From Gemmatales bacterium (GTDB taxonomy: Bacteria > Planctomycetota > Planctomycetia > Gemmatales > HRBIN36), in the NCBI GenBank assembly GCA_025060195.1, contig JANXCQ010000008.1, positions 1 to 64,000 on the forward strand: DNA of 64,000 nt, given 5' to 3'. A program made the translations under genes and the position numbers. Below are positions 36,010 through 45,337 of this stretch, one piece after another; the first letter of the stretch is position 1; every line of letters begins with the position of its first letter. Under the pieces are notes generated by a model. It searched no databases. It was not told where the DNA came from and saw nothing but the letters and a program-made list of their open reading frames with translations.

Positions 36010-37560
36010 ATGGCGCGGATGGAAAGCAGTCGGGGTTTGACGGCGTGGACGAGGCGGGAGTTTCTGGGACAAGCGGCCGCGGGTAGCCTGGTGGGAATGA
36101 CCTTCCTGCATCGGTTGCCGAGTGTTGCTGCGGCGCAGACGCAGGTGGCGCGGCTCATGGTGCAGTATCCTCAAGAAATTGAGCCGCTGGTTCGGCTTAT
36201 CGAGGAAACGCCGCGCGAGCGCTTATTGGAGGCAGTTGCGCAGCGCATTCGCGCAGGCACGAGTTACCAGCAGCTCCTGGCTGCGTTGATGTTAGCTGGA
36301 GTGCGGGGCATCCAACCGCGCCCTGTGGGATTCAAATTCCACGCGGTGCTGGTGGTCAATTCCGCTCATTTGGCGGCGATAGCGGCAGCAGACCGTGATC
36401 GCTGGCTCCCGCTGTTCTGGGCGTTGGATTATTTCAAGACGGCTCAGGAACGTAACCGCGTCGAGGGGGATTGGCGGTTACCACCACCGGCCGAGGACCA
36501 TCTACCTGCGCCGACCCGAGCAAAGGCCGAGTTTCTGGAGGCCATGGAGGCGTGGGACGAGGAACGGGCCGATCGCGCTATTACCGCGTTAGCTCGTAGT
36601 GCGGGACAGGCGGAGATTAGCGAATGTTTCTGGCGTTTGGCGGTACGGGATTTCCGCGACATCGGGCACAAGATTATCTACGCCGCGAATGCCTGGCGAA
36701 CCTTGCAGGTGATCGGCTGGCGCTGTGCCGAGCCGGTGCTGCGTTCGTTGGCCTATGCGTTGCTTGACCGCGGGCGGGATGGTGGAAATCCAGCCCAAAA
36801 TGATTTTCCCGCAGATCGCCCGGGCCGAGCTAATTGGAAACGAATCCGCGAAATTCGCGACGGTTGGCATACAGGCAAAGCGGATGCGAAAGCGGCGGCC
36901 GAACTGGTGGAGGCGCTTCGTACGGCCAGTCCCGATGAGGCCAGTGCTCAGGTGGTGCGCTTGCTCAACGCGGGAGTGAGTCCGCAGTCGGTCTATGACG
37001 GTTTGTTCCTAGCTGCAGGGGAATGGCTGGCGCGTCAGCCGGGAATCGTCGGCTTGCATTGTGTTACCATGACCAATGCCATGCACTTCGCGTTTCAGAA
37101 TAGTGGTGTGGATGAACATCGGCGTTACATTTTGCTCCAGAATGCTGCTTTCCTGGCGATGTTCCGCGATACCATGCGGCAACGGGGTAAGCTCAATGAA
37201 ACCTTGCGTCTGGATCAATTGGAGCCTGCGCCATCTGAAAAAACAGGCTCGGCCGCAGTTGAGGAGATTTTCGACCTGGTGGGTAGGGATACGCTCCTGG
37301 CAGCGCGAAAGACACTTGCGGCGTTGCAACAAGGGACAGTCGATCCTGCGGCGCTGATGGCCGAAGCGCGACGGTTGATTTTCGCCAAGGGCTTTGATTC
37401 CCACGATTATAAGTTCAGCTCTGCTGCCTTGGAGGACTTTTATCATACGAGTCCGGCCTGGCGAAACCGTTTCTTAGCCGCGGCTATGTTCAACCTCAAA
37501 GGTACGAGCCATCGGGATAACCAACTCATTCAGCGGGCTAGAGCCGCATTGGGTGCATAA
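36010..37560 (+). CDS. Tat-exported protein of unknown function
   Basis: 516 aa from ATG 36010 (GGGGAGG upstream). The N-terminus is a twin-arginine signal: TRREFLGQAAAGSLVGMTF, ending near VAAAQ. The remainder is helical, with conserved-looking His residues (GFKFHAVLVVNSAHLAA, RDIGHKIIYAANAWR, GLHCVTMTNAMHFAFQ). Several spaced histidines and Tat export suggest a cofactor- or metal-bearing folded enzyme, but I know no function. Some features recall questin-oxidase-like helical folds, only loosely. Confidence 0.75.
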   Translation: MARMESSRGLTAWTRREFLGQAAAGSLVGMTFLHRLPSVAAAQTQVARLMVQYPQEIEPLVRLIEETPRERLLEAVAQRIRAGTSYQQLLAALMLAGVRGIQPRPVGFKFHAVLVVNSAHLAAIAAADRDRWLPLFWALDYFKTAQERNRVEGDWRLPPPAEDHLPAPTRAKAEFLEAMEAWDEERADRAITALARSAGQAEISECFWRLAVRDFRDIGHKIIYAANAWRTLQVIGWRCAEPVLRSLAYALLDRGRDGGNPAQNDFPADRPGRANWKRIREIRDGWHTGKADAKAAAELVEALRTASPDEASAQVVRLLNAGVSPQSVYDGLFLAAGEWLARQPGIVGLHCVTMTNAMHFAFQNSGVDEHRRYILLQNAAFLAMFRDTMRQRGKLNETLRLDQLEPAPSEKTGSAAVEEIFDLVGRDTLLAARKTLAALQQGTVDPAALMAEARRLIFAKGFDSHDYKFSSAALEDFYHTSPAWRNRFLAAAMFNLKGTSHRDNQLIQRARAALGA

Positions 37561-37597
37561 CCGAGAGGGTGGCGCGGGCCGAGAGTATAACTTGCTA

Positions 37598-37912
37598 CTA
37601 AAACTCTAACGTTTCTGGCCAAGCCGCGGGGACGACGAAAATCTTGCCGTCGCCAATTCTTCCGGTGCGTGCCGCCCGCATAATGCGTTGTACCGCTTCT
37701 TCGGCCAAGTCGTCGTGGACCCAGAGGATAATCTCAACTTTAGGCAGGAATGCCCCTTCATATTCGCTGCCGAGATATTTGCCTAGGTAACTCTTTTGGC
37801 GACCAAAACCTTTCACTTCGCGGATGATACAATCTTCAATCTCCAGGTCAGCAATGGCGTCAATCACTGCCTGGGCTTTGAAGGGCTTGACCACAACTAT
37901 GAGCTGGCGCAT
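37598..37912 (-). CDS. PII-family nitrogen regulatory protein
   Basis: 104 aa of a PII/GlnB fold. The start (MRQLIVVVKPFKAQAVIDAIAD), GFGRQKSYLGKYLGSEYEGAFLPKVEI and AARTGRIGDGKIFVVP match the family. The T-loop retains Tyr at the position of the uridylylated Y51 (LGSEY), but the loop sequence differs from GHTELYRGAEY, and the protein ends after PAAWPETLEF, missing the usual RIRTGE C-loop. It probably senses energy or 2-oxoglutarate with altered partners. It is convergent with the Tat gene and not next to amtB or glnA, so its target is not evident here. Confidence 0.85.
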   Translation of the reverse strand: MRQLIVVVKPFKAQAVIDAIADLEIEDCIIREVKGFGRQKSYLGKYLGSEYEGAFLPKVEIILWVHDDLAEEAVQRIMRAARTGRIGDGKIFVVPAAWPETLEF

Positions 37913-37960
37913 TAGTTTGCTCTCAAAGGAATCGGTATAGGCATGATTTCGACTCCTAAA

Positions 37961-38713
37961 TTAGTACCAACCGCCGCTCACTGGCAACACTTGGCCCGTG
38001 ATGTAGCTGGCAGCGGGCGAGGCCAAAAATAGGACGGCCTGAGCGACATCTGTGGTTTCGGCCAAGCGTCCCAGGGGGATTTGTTTTTCGTATTCGGCCA
38101 GGACCTCGGGGCGAATTCCCTGGAGCATGGCCGTGCGCATCAGGCCTGGTGCTATCGCGTTGACTGTGATATGACGCCGCGCCAACTCTTTTGCCAGGAC
38201 TTTCGTGAGAGCAATAACTCCCGCTTTGGCTGCGGCATAGTTAGCTTGACCGTGAAAACACGCCCAGGCGGATATCGAGGCAATGTTGATAATGCGCCCG
38301 CCATCGCGGAGGATATTGAGCGCGTACTTGCAGCAATAAAACACGCCGTGGAGGTTAGTATCCAAAACGCTATGCCAGTCGTCTAACGTCATGTTTTTAA
38401 CTGTGCGGTCGCGACAGATGCCCGCATTATTGACAAGAATGTCCAAGCCGCCCATGTCGGAGGCGACTTGTTGCATCATACGTTCCACGGCCTGCGGTTG
38501 ACGAACATCCGCTTCGATAACGAGCATGCGGCCAGCTGAGCGACGAAGTTGCTCAGCGAGATGCTCGGCGTCGCGTTGATTTTGGCCATCGGGATCGGCA
38601 AAGTAGTTGATAACACAATCGGCACCAGCTTGGGCAAACTCTTCAACCAGGGTTCGCCCGAGCCCGCGCGAACTACCTGTGACTAACACTACTTTCCCGC
38701 GAAAATCCCACAT
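37961..38713 (-). CDS. FabG-like 3-oxoacyl-ACP reductase / SDR
   Basis: 250 aa classical SDR. It has the cofactor motif TGSSRGLGRT, NNAG (in LDILVNNAGICRDRTV), catalytic Ser in NIASISAW and YAAAK, and the C-terminus ITGQVLPVSGGWY typical of FabG. The dehydrogenase could serve fatty-acid or polyhydroxyalkanoate metabolism. Whether it is the main FabG cannot be told here, because no acpP, fabD or fabF is adjacent. It is followed by the PII gene about 50 bases away on the same strand. Confidence 0.88.
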   Translation of the reverse strand: MWDFRGKVVLVTGSSRGLGRTLVEEFAQAGADCVINYFADPDGQNQRDAEHLAEQLRRSAGRMLVIEADVRQPQAVERMMQQVASDMGGLDILVNNAGICRDRTVKNMTLDDWHSVLDTNLHGVFYCCKYALNILRDGGRIINIASISAWACFHGQANYAAAKAGVIALTKVLAKELARRHITVNAIAPGLMRTAMLQGIRPEVLAEYEKQIPLGRLAETTDVAQAVLFLASPAASYITGQVLPVSGGWY

Positions 38714-38798
38714 CCCTGCCTAAATCTGGTATCGCCAGAGATGCGTGTGGTAATTGCCGTCGTGCGAGTTGGTTGACCGACGATTGGGGCTGTCTAGG

Positions 38799-38996
38799 TC
38801 AGTTATCTAAGTCGAGGGGAGGCCATTGACGGCGAATGCCTTCGTCTTCGATTTTGCGCAGCTGGCGATCAGTGATGCGATGCTTTTCCATGATAATTTG
38901 ACGCGACTTGCGTACGTCCTGAATCGAGTCCTGAATCTCGACCAATTCGCGGAAAATCTCCTTACGTTGAGCTACGGTTAGGCGCTTGGCTACCAT
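38799..38996 (-). CDS. Small basic coiled-coil protein of unknown function
   Basis: 65 aa from ATG 38996, which has GAGGAG nine bases upstream; the longer 89-aa reading of the track lacks a ribosome site. The product (AQRKEIFRELVEIQDSIQDV ... KHRITDRQLRKIEDEGI) is almost wholly helical and charged. I know no function. It lies between two genes of unrelated type and could be monocistronic. Confidence 0.6.
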   Translation of the reverse strand: MVAKRLTVAQRKEIFRELVEIQDSIQDVRKSRQIIMEKHRITDRQLRKIEDEGIRRQWPPLDLDN

Positions 38997-39112
38997 GACT
39001 CGACTCTCCTCTGTTGGCCGGCCCCGGTGCAGACGGTTTGTCACTGGCGTCCTATCCATAATACGCAACCAACTTTACCAAAGTTGGCAGATTCTTCTTT
39101 CTGCGGCTAACT

Positions 39113-39313
39113 TTACCACCAACGTGGCGCTATTTCCGCTAAGATCCATAGAATGAGAAATACTGGCGCCATGAACATGAGCACCATATATAGCGCCCAC
39201 CGGAACGTCGAACGAAGGATAGTCGGCCAGTCGTCGCTGCGCACAGCAGAATAGACCAGGCTGATTAAGATGAGCAGAATCGGCAAATGCCAATAGATAC
39301 TGGCGTTGAGCAT
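39113..39313 (-). CDS. Small two-helix membrane protein
   Basis: 66 aa with two membrane helices (WHLPILLILISLVYSAV and ALYMVLMFMAPVFLILWILAEIA). It starts 17 bases downstream of the DUF6677-like gene stop, so probably the same transcript. Competing frame 39075-39293 is a shadow. No family recognised. Confidence 0.65.
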   Translation of the reverse strand: MLNASIYWHLPILLILISLVYSAVRSDDWPTILRSTFRWALYMVLMFMAPVFLILWILAEIAPRWW

Positions 39314-39330
39314 GTCTGATTAGGGCTCTG

Positions 39331-40005
39331 TCAGGACGAGGCTTCGCTGCTGCTCGTGGGATTGGTCGAGGTCTGACCGCGATGAGTGATACGCTCGAAC
39401 GGTCCGGCGTAGGCCTCGTAGATGACTAGTAGATTGAGCACACCAGCGAGCATAGTATAGAGTAAACCGAGGTCCCACCGTTTGCCCATATCCGGGCGTA
39501 ACTGGATGCGATTTAGTTCGCGGTGAAACTCTTTGATCTTCATTTCGCGCTCCCAACGTCCCACCGCGGGCCCTGCAGCACCAGGGGAAGGTTGATAGCC
39601 AGCGAAGAGTTGACTTTCTGGGTAACAATAGTTCCAGACCGCCGGCCAGGCGCTCACCCCCATCCAAAATTGCAAGGCGTAGGCGGGACGCCAATACACG
39701 TTGGCCAGCCAGTCGGGTAATCGAATATTCGACACGCGAAACTCCTCGCCTAGGGATTGCTGATACTGGGGCAGGAAGACGTTTTTCCACTGTCCCAGCG
39801 CTTGGCCGTAAAAAAACATGCCGTGCAGCACCACGAAAAAGACGAGGCCTTTGAGCAGCCGACCTGGCATATGCCAGCGCCAGCCTTGCCAAATCTGACC
39901 CAGACCAGGTACGGCGAAGCTCAGTATCCCTGCCCAGAGATCCGGATAGCGTTCCCGTTGAGGCGCGGAGGCTAACTTCCCCTCTGCCATGCTCGGTTCC
40001 ACCAT
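39331..40005 (-). CDS. DUF6677-like multi-pass membrane protein
   Basis: 224 aa. It begins DLWAGILSFAVPGLGQIWQGWRW, the Gly-x-Gly-Q signature of TM2-like/DUF6677 membrane proteins common in planctomycetes, with helices around residues 25-75, 105-125 and near 180-200, and an acidic/Ser-rich tail. Its start is either ATG 40005 or ATG 39990. The function is not known. The adjacent 66-aa gene is likely its partner. The overlapping ORF in another frame (39320-40060) is a shadow. Confidence 0.7.
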   Translation of the reverse strand: MVEPSMAEGKLASAPQRERYPDLWAGILSFAVPGLGQIWQGWRWHMPGRLLKGLVFFVVLHGMFFYGQALGQWKNVFLPQYQQSLGEEFRVSNIRLPDWLANVYWRPAYALQFWMGVSAWPAVWNYCYPESQLFAGYQPSPGAAGPAVGRWEREMKIKEFHRELNRIQLRPDMGKRWDLGLLYTMLAGVLNLLVIYEAYAGPFERITHRGQTSTNPTSSSEASS

Positions 40006-40091
40006 GTACCTCGTTAAATCTTGCTACCATATCATAACGACTTTGACCAAGGAACGCCAACGTAATGAATGGCTTCGCTACGACTCGGACT

Positions 40092-40979
40092 TTACCAATG
40101 CCAACTGAGCCAGACGCCTAACCACAGCGCCGCTGATCCTAGTAGCAACAAGATTCCGATCCAGCCGAGCCAATTCAGCAGCGTGGGCGCCTGTTCCCCA
40201 AGTAGCAGGGTTTGCCAGAGCGTGGCGGTTGCCCACCGAAGCCAGCGGTACCCCTCCTGGGTCGGTGGCTCATCTTCATCAAGACTCACCTTAGCGGTGT
40301 CGCTGGGACTTTGCGCTGGTTCTGATGGTGTAACAGGCACTGAGTTCGTATCCTCACGTAACAACCAGGCCGGGCCTTTGTCGGGTAGGCTTACCGCTTG
40401 GGAAACGGAGTTGTCAGAAGGCGAGGAGAGTGCGGGCGTTTTAGATGTAGCCGAAGATGTTTTTTCGACGAGCTTTGCCTCAGCTTGGGGCGTTCGGGTT
40501 GGGAGTGTTCTGGGATCGTCCGAGGCTTGCGCAATAGTGCTAAGAGATTCACCACCAGTAATGCCGGCGCTATGCGTCGCCGCGAACGGGCTTGCAGAAG
40601 GTTTGGCTAAGTCGTTCGGCTCCTTCTGAGAACGTGGTGCTTGGCCTCCACTTTCCATTTTGGCTTGCTCAGAAGTAGCAACAAACTTTGCCTCATGCAG
40701 TGCAGTTTGGGAGTGAACTGACGGAGACGGTAAAATTGCTGCACCCAGGTCTTGCGCAGAACTGTCCCCGAAGGAGCCTGACTTAACAGGCCCCGCGGCG
40801 TCTAGGGCTCGCGTTGGGGATTCTGAAGACTCAGCATCGGGCGAAGGGGCTTCTGGCACATTCAACGGTGGCAAGGCTAACATGCGCTCCAACAACGCGT
40901 CCAGTTCCTCTAACTGTCGGCGCGTGCGTTCGCCTAGGGTGCGCCAATCAGTGACGGGTCCAGTCTTGCCCGTGCTCAT
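40092..40979 (-). CDS. Low-complexity protein with a C-terminal membrane anchor
   Basis: 295 aa. The N-terminal segment is helical (LGERTRRQLEELDALLERML). The middle, about 40-230, is Ser/Ala/Pro/Thr-rich and likely disordered. The end carries a short helix (LRWATATLWQTLLLG) and one membrane helix (LGWIGILLLLGSAALWLGVWL). This is a tail-anchored or single-pass arrangement. No domain recognised. Confidence 0.6.
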   Translation of the reverse strand: MSTGKTGPVTDWRTLGERTRRQLEELDALLERMLALPPLNVPEAPSPDAESSESPTRALDAAGPVKSGSFGDSSAQDLGAAILPSPSVHSQTALHEAKFVATSEQAKMESGGQAPRSQKEPNDLAKPSASPFAATHSAGITGGESLSTIAQASDDPRTLPTRTPQAEAKLVEKTSSATSKTPALSSPSDNSVSQAVSLPDKGPAWLLREDTNSVPVTPSEPAQSPSDTAKVSLDEDEPPTQEGYRWLRWATATLWQTLLLGEQAPTLLNWLGWIGILLLLGSAALWLGVWLSWHW

Positions 40980-41086
40980 GATTTTCTCTCCATGCCGGGC
41001 TTGTAGAGCAGCTCAAGAGCGATCGTGTGCCCCTATTACCCCGAGCGGCTCAGGTGCTGGCAGTAGCTCAAGCAAGGGTCAAAGTC

Positions 41087-42157
41087 TCAAGCGGCTTGTG
41101 TTTGAACTTTGGCCTGGGCCGTAGCATGGAGTAAGATTTCCACAGCCTGGACGAAACGGTCGGTGCCACGGCCGTCGAAGAAAGAGCGGCCCAAACGCGA
41201 CATGGAATAACGCTCACCCTCGTCGCTGAAAAGGCTGGCCACAATTTCTCGGAGGTGTTTGCCGGAAAATTGTTCCGCCGGGCCTAAGTGATGGGCAATC
41301 CCTTCGTCTTGCAGAGCCTGTGCTGTACGCAACTGGTCAGATTGGTCGGTTATCAAAATGCTAGGCACGCCGACATAGGCGAGTTCGCAAGCCCACGGGC
41401 CACTCGCGGCAATGGCTAAATGACTTCGCATCATGGCTAAGCCCCAGCTTGCCGGCTCGTAGGCACAAGCTACGCGCTCGCCATGTTTCTGCTCAAGCGC
41501 TTCCACAATTTTCGCCGCCTGGTGATGCGGCCAAGTGAGGATTTCAATCCGCCCAAGTTTTTTCATGGGCAACAGCGTCTTGACTATTTCCTCGGCGAGT
41601 TGCGCGCGGTCATCTCCGAGAGCCACAGCTATACGGAAAGGCTGGGGCGGTTCTAAGGAACGCTGAGGCCGCACGCGTTTGATTTCTGGTCGAATTAGAA
41701 CGTAACGTGCACCACAAAGAACCTGTCCGCCAGGACAGATATCGTAGTCTTCGGGGAGTCGGCTTAGCGTGGGATTGAGCACGAGTTGAGCATTGAGACG
41801 GTAAGCCGCCTGAGTATCCACCTGCACCACCAGGACGCCAGCAGCAACGAGTTCGGCGACGTAATCGGGACCGATTAACGGGCTGTCAAGAATTACGGCC
41901 ACCGCTTGCACACGGCGGATTTCGCATAGCAGATGCTCGAGGTCGAGCGGGGATCCGGCTTCGTGTTGGGCGGGAATCCATTCGTGGCCGCTACGCCTCA
42001 GCGTCAGAGCTAAGCCATTAGGTTCTAAGTGCGAGATAAAATAGCAAGGCCGGCGTCGCCGCTGCAGGCCGTAGGCCAGTACTTGGCAGCGATTCCAAGC
42101 GTCCCAGCCACTTTGGCTAGTAGCATCCACGCGCAACACGACAGGTTCTCGGCTCAT
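41087..42157 (-). CDS. PseG/SpsG-like nucleotide-sugar hydrolase
   Basis: 356 aa with GT-B-like fold features. It has the opening VVLRVDATSQSGWDAWNRCQVLAYGL, which recalls the G-x-G-H-x-x-R-x-x-x-L of PseG proteins but with GW in place of GH. The second half carries IAVALGDDRAQ, ILTWPHHQAAK and AIAASGPWACELAYVGVPSILI, as in UDP-sugar hydrolases that release 2,4-diacetamido-trideoxyhexoses. The altered first motif makes the exact substrate doubtful. No other pseudaminic-acid gene is present in the window. Confidence 0.7.
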   Translation of the reverse strand: MSREPVVLRVDATSQSGWDAWNRCQVLAYGLQRRRRPCYFISHLEPNGLALTLRRSGHEWIPAQHEAGSPLDLEHLLCEIRRVQAVAVILDSPLIGPDYVAELVAAGVLVVQVDTQAAYRLNAQLVLNPTLSRLPEDYDICPGGQVLCGARYVLIRPEIKRVRPQRSLEPPQPFRIAVALGDDRAQLAEEIVKTLLPMKKLGRIEILTWPHHQAAKIVEALEQKHGERVACAYEPASWGLAMMRSHLAIAASGPWACELAYVGVPSILITDQSDQLRTAQALQDEGIAHHLGPAEQFSGKHLREIVASLFSDEGERYSMSRLGRSFFDGRGTDRFVQAVEILLHATAQAKVQTQAA

Positions 42158-42398
42158 GCTTGCTCAGTATGTGCGTGACTAGGCTCAGGCAAAAAAGACC
42201 CTGAGCTGGGTTCCGGATTTCATGAGCCAGGCGCAGGCGCGAACACATCACGCGGGTTGACTAAGGTGGACAATCGGAGGTGTGATTCGGGAAAGGCGCC
42301 TCTTCTCTGCCCGGCCCGCCATGGCCAGTGCTGAGCGAAGGTTCCGGTCTTCGTTCAGCGTGCCGCGATAATAACCGAGGTGTGTTTTTGTGAAAAGA

Positions 42399-43106
42399 TC
42401 ACTTTTCGACTTCGGCACACTGGCGTGCAGCGAAGTCGGACGCGCGTTCGCTTGCGTTCACCGACTCTGCCGTTTCCCGCAGCCACCAGCTCTCCAGGAA
42501 CAATGGGGTCAACGAGATGACAATAATGCCTCCTAAAATCAGGTACAGGTTTTTCCGCACCCAAGGTTGCTCGGCGAACAGATAGCCGGGCACGACAAAT
42601 GTCGCTACCCAGACAATGGCCCCTACCACGTTATAGGCGGCAAACCGGGGATAGCTCATCTGGCCAATCCCCGCCACAAACGGGGCAAAGGTTCGCAATA
42701 TCGGAATAAACCGGGCAAGGAAGATCGTCTTTCCCCCATGCCGTTCATAAAAGGCTTGTGCACGTAACAGGTGTTTTTTGTGGAAAATCCAGGATGTATC
42801 GCTGCGAAAGACGCGCGGGCCCACGCGGTAGCCGATGCTATAGTTGACCGCGTCGCCCAAGATTGCCGCCGCCATCAGCACGAGCATCACCCCTATGACA
42901 TTGATCTCCCCGAGCGACGCCAGCACGCCACACAAAAACAGCAGACTATCTCCCGGCAGAAATGGCATCACCACGAATCCCGTTTCGACAAACACGACGG
43001 CAAACAGAATCGCGTAAATCCATATGCCGTACAGGGCGATCCAGTCTCTCAGCGTGCCCTCCAGGTCAGTAAACAGGCGCAAAAATTCAGCCACCCATTC
43101 GGGCAT
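42399..43106 (-). CDS. DedA-family membrane protein
   Basis: 235 aa from ATG 43106 (AAGGGA upstream). It shows the DedA/SNARE-associated signature: ETGFVVMPFLPGDSLLF, GDAVNYSIGYRVGPRVF, ERHGGKTIFLARFIPILRTFAPFVAGIG. These proteins are flippase- or transporter-like and are needed for membrane homeostasis. The segment FIPILRTFAPF carries the conserved Arg. The track start 22 codons earlier has no ribosome site. Confidence 0.88.
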   Translation of the reverse strand: MPEWVAEFLRLFTDLEGTLRDWIALYGIWIYAILFAVVFVETGFVVMPFLPGDSLLFLCGVLASLGEINVIGVMLVLMAAAILGDAVNYSIGYRVGPRVFRSDTSWIFHKKHLLRAQAFYERHGGKTIFLARFIPILRTFAPFVAGIGQMSYPRFAAYNVVGAIVWVATFVVPGYLFAEQPWVRKNLYLILGGIIVISLTPLFLESWWLRETAESVNASERASDFAARQCAEVEK

Positions 43107-43207
43107 AGCTAATTCCCTTTGTGCCTGTCGTGTCCGGCGGAAAAAAGTGGGAATCAGCCCCGCGGTTTGCACGGCTGCGTGCGATGCTTAGAGCACGCGG
43201 GCGCTAA

Positions 43208-45172
43208 CTATTCTTCTTCTTCGCGGAGTCGTGCCAGGACGCTGTAGTCTTCGAGGGTGGTGATGTCCCCGACCGTCTCGCGGCCCGCAGCAATATCGCG
43301 GAGCAGCCGACGCATGATTTTTCCTGAGCGGGTTTTCGGTAGTGCATCGGTAAAACGAATGTCATCTGGGCGCGCGATGGGACCGATCTCCTTAGCCACG
43401 TGTTCGCGTAGTTCTTGCTTGAGCGCCTCACTAGGCTGAACTCCTGCCGCTAAAGTCACGAAACACACTAAGGCCTCCCCCTTGATCGGATCAGGCCGAC
43501 CGACCGCGGCGGCTTCCGTTACTTTGGGATGGCTGACTAGGGCACTCTCCACCTCCATGGTGCTCAAGCGATGGCCCGCGACATTGAGCACGTCATCCAC
43601 GCGTCCCATCACCCAGAAGTAACCGTCTTCATCCTGGCGGGCACCGTCGGCGGTGAAATACACATGGGGGATTTGTTCCCAATACTGTTTGCGATAGCGT
43701 TCGTCGTCGCCGTACAAGGTACGCAGCATTGCCGGCCAAGGACGCTTGATTACCAGGTAACCGCCCTGACCGCGAGGCACGGGGCGGCCTTGTTTGTCCA
43801 CAATTTCGGCCACGACGCCCGGCAACGGGAACGTGCAGGAACCGGGTTTGGTGGGCGTCGCTCCGGGTAAGGGTGAAATCATGATCATGCCGGTCTCGGT
43901 TTGCCACCACGTGTCCACAATTGGGCACCGCTTCTGGCCGATTACCTCGTAGTACCACATCCAGGCCTCGGGGTTGATCGGTTCGCCCACCGAACCTAAC
44001 AAACGCAGTGACGACAGATCGTGTTGTTTGGGCCAATGTTCGCCCCAACGCATAAATGAGCGGATAGCTGTCGGCGCCGTGTAAAACACGCTTACCCGAT
44101 ACCGCTCAACAATTTCCCAGAAACGATCCTCTCGCGGATGATTCGGTGCCCCTTCGTAAAGCACGACGGTCGTGCCGTTGGCCAAGGGACCGTAAACCGA
44201 GTAACTGTGTCCCGTAACCCAGCCGATGTCGGCGGTGCACCAATAGGTATCCTCGTCGCGGATATCGAAGACCCATTTATGGGTCAGCGCCGCGCCGACC
44301 AGGTATCCGCCTGTGGTGTGCAGGACCCCTTTCGGTTTACCTGTGGAACCGCTGGTATAAAGAATGAACAGCGGATGCTCGCTATCGAGAGGCTCGGGTG
44401 GACAATCGGGCGAGGCGTTGGCAATCAGTTCGTGCCACCAGAAATCGCGCCCCGACGTCATCGGGACGTTTTCCCCCGTGCGCCGCACCACCACGACTTT
44501 TTCCACGGTGGGCGAACGTTGCAGGGCTTGATCGGTGTTGGCCTTCAAGGGCACGATCTTGCCCCGACGGTAACCGCCATCTGCCGTAATCACCACCCGA
44601 GCTTTAGCATCATTGTTCCGGTCAGCCAACGCCTCCGCGGAAAACCCGCCGAACACCACACTATGCGTAACGCCGATCCGCGCGCAAGCCAGCATGGCCA
44701 CTACCGCCTCGGGAATCAACGGCATGTAAATAGTAACGCGGTCGCCTTTGGTTAGGCCGAGCTGTTTCAACACGTTGGCAAATCGGCACACCTCTCGATG
44801 CAAGTCGAGATAACGCAGCACCCGAGTGTCACCTGGCTCGCCTTCCCATAGGATTGCCACCTTATTACGACGCCAGGTTGCTAGATGCCGATCCACGCAG
44901 TTATAACAAGCATTGAGTTGGCCGCCGATAAACCACTTGGCAAACGGCTCATTCCACTCTAAGACCTTATCCCAACGTCGGAACCAATCGAGAATGGCCG
45001 CCTGCTCGGCCCAGAAACCTTCGGGGTCGTCATAGGCCCGTTGCCAGAGGGCACGATATTCGTCCATGCTCTTGATATGCGCTCGTTGGGAAAACTCTGC
45101 CGCTGGAGCGAACACTCGTTTTTCCCGCAGCACACTTTCAATCATCACCGATTCCGCCGTCGCCGCGGACAT
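43208..45172 (-). CDS. acs: Acetyl-CoA synthetase
   Basis: AMP-forming acetate:CoA ligase, 654 aa from ATG 45172 (GGGAGGG six bases upstream). The adenylation P-loop is [12 protein letters not shown], with conserved WWQTETG. The regulatory acetylation-type lysine is in [16 protein letters not shown] near the C-terminus. The N-terminal extension of the track reading has no ribosome site. It lets the cell use acetate. Its 3' end is 102 bases from the DedA start. Confidence 0.95.
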   Translation of the reverse strand: MSAATAESVMIESVLREKRVFAPAAEFSQRAHIKSMDEYRALWQRAYDDPEGFWAEQAAILDWFRRWDKVLEWNEPFAKWFIGGQLNACYNCVDRHLATWRRNKVAILWEGEPGDTRVLRYLDLHREVCRFANVLKQLGLTKGDRVTIYMPLIPEAVVAMLACARIGVTHSVVFGGFSAEALADRNNDAKARVVITADGGYRRGKIVPLKANTDQALQRSPTVEKVVVVRRTGENVPMTSGRDFWWHELIANASPDCPPEPLDSEHPLFILYTSGSTGKPKGVLHTTGGYLVGAALTHKWVFDIRDEDTYWCTADIGWVTGHSYSVYGPLANGTTVVLYEGAPNHPREDRFWEIVERYRVSVFYTAPTAIRSFMRWGEHWPKQHDLSSLRLLGSVGEPINPEAWMWYYEVIGQKRCPIVDTWWQTETGMIMISPLPGATPTKPGSCTFPLPGVVAEIVDKQGRPVPRGQGGYLVIKRPWPAMLRTLYGDDERYRKQYWEQIPHVYFTADGARQDEDGYFWVMGRVDDVLNVAGHRLSTMEVESALVSHPKVTEAAAVGRPDPIKGEALVCFVTLAAGVQPSEALKQELREHVAKEIGPIARPDDIRFTDALPKTRSGKIMRRLLRDIAAGRETVGDITTLEDYSVLARLREEEE

Positions 45173-45337
45173 GAGCCACCCTCCCTTTGCCTTTCGCCAG
45201 GTTACACAACTCGTCTTTATCAGCCAGGTTTGGGGTTTATTGTAAAAACCACATACCATGCGCACAATCGCGAATACAAGCCTGGACAACCGCGGCGGGC
45301 CGTGCTGATAAACCAGGCATCAGCCTTACATTCAAGG

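Noticed and set aside
39320-40060. Long 246-aa ORF on the minus strand in another frame of the DUF6677-like gene.
   Set aside because: Arg/Ser/Gly-rich and low in hydrophobic order; the competing frame encodes a clear membrane protein.
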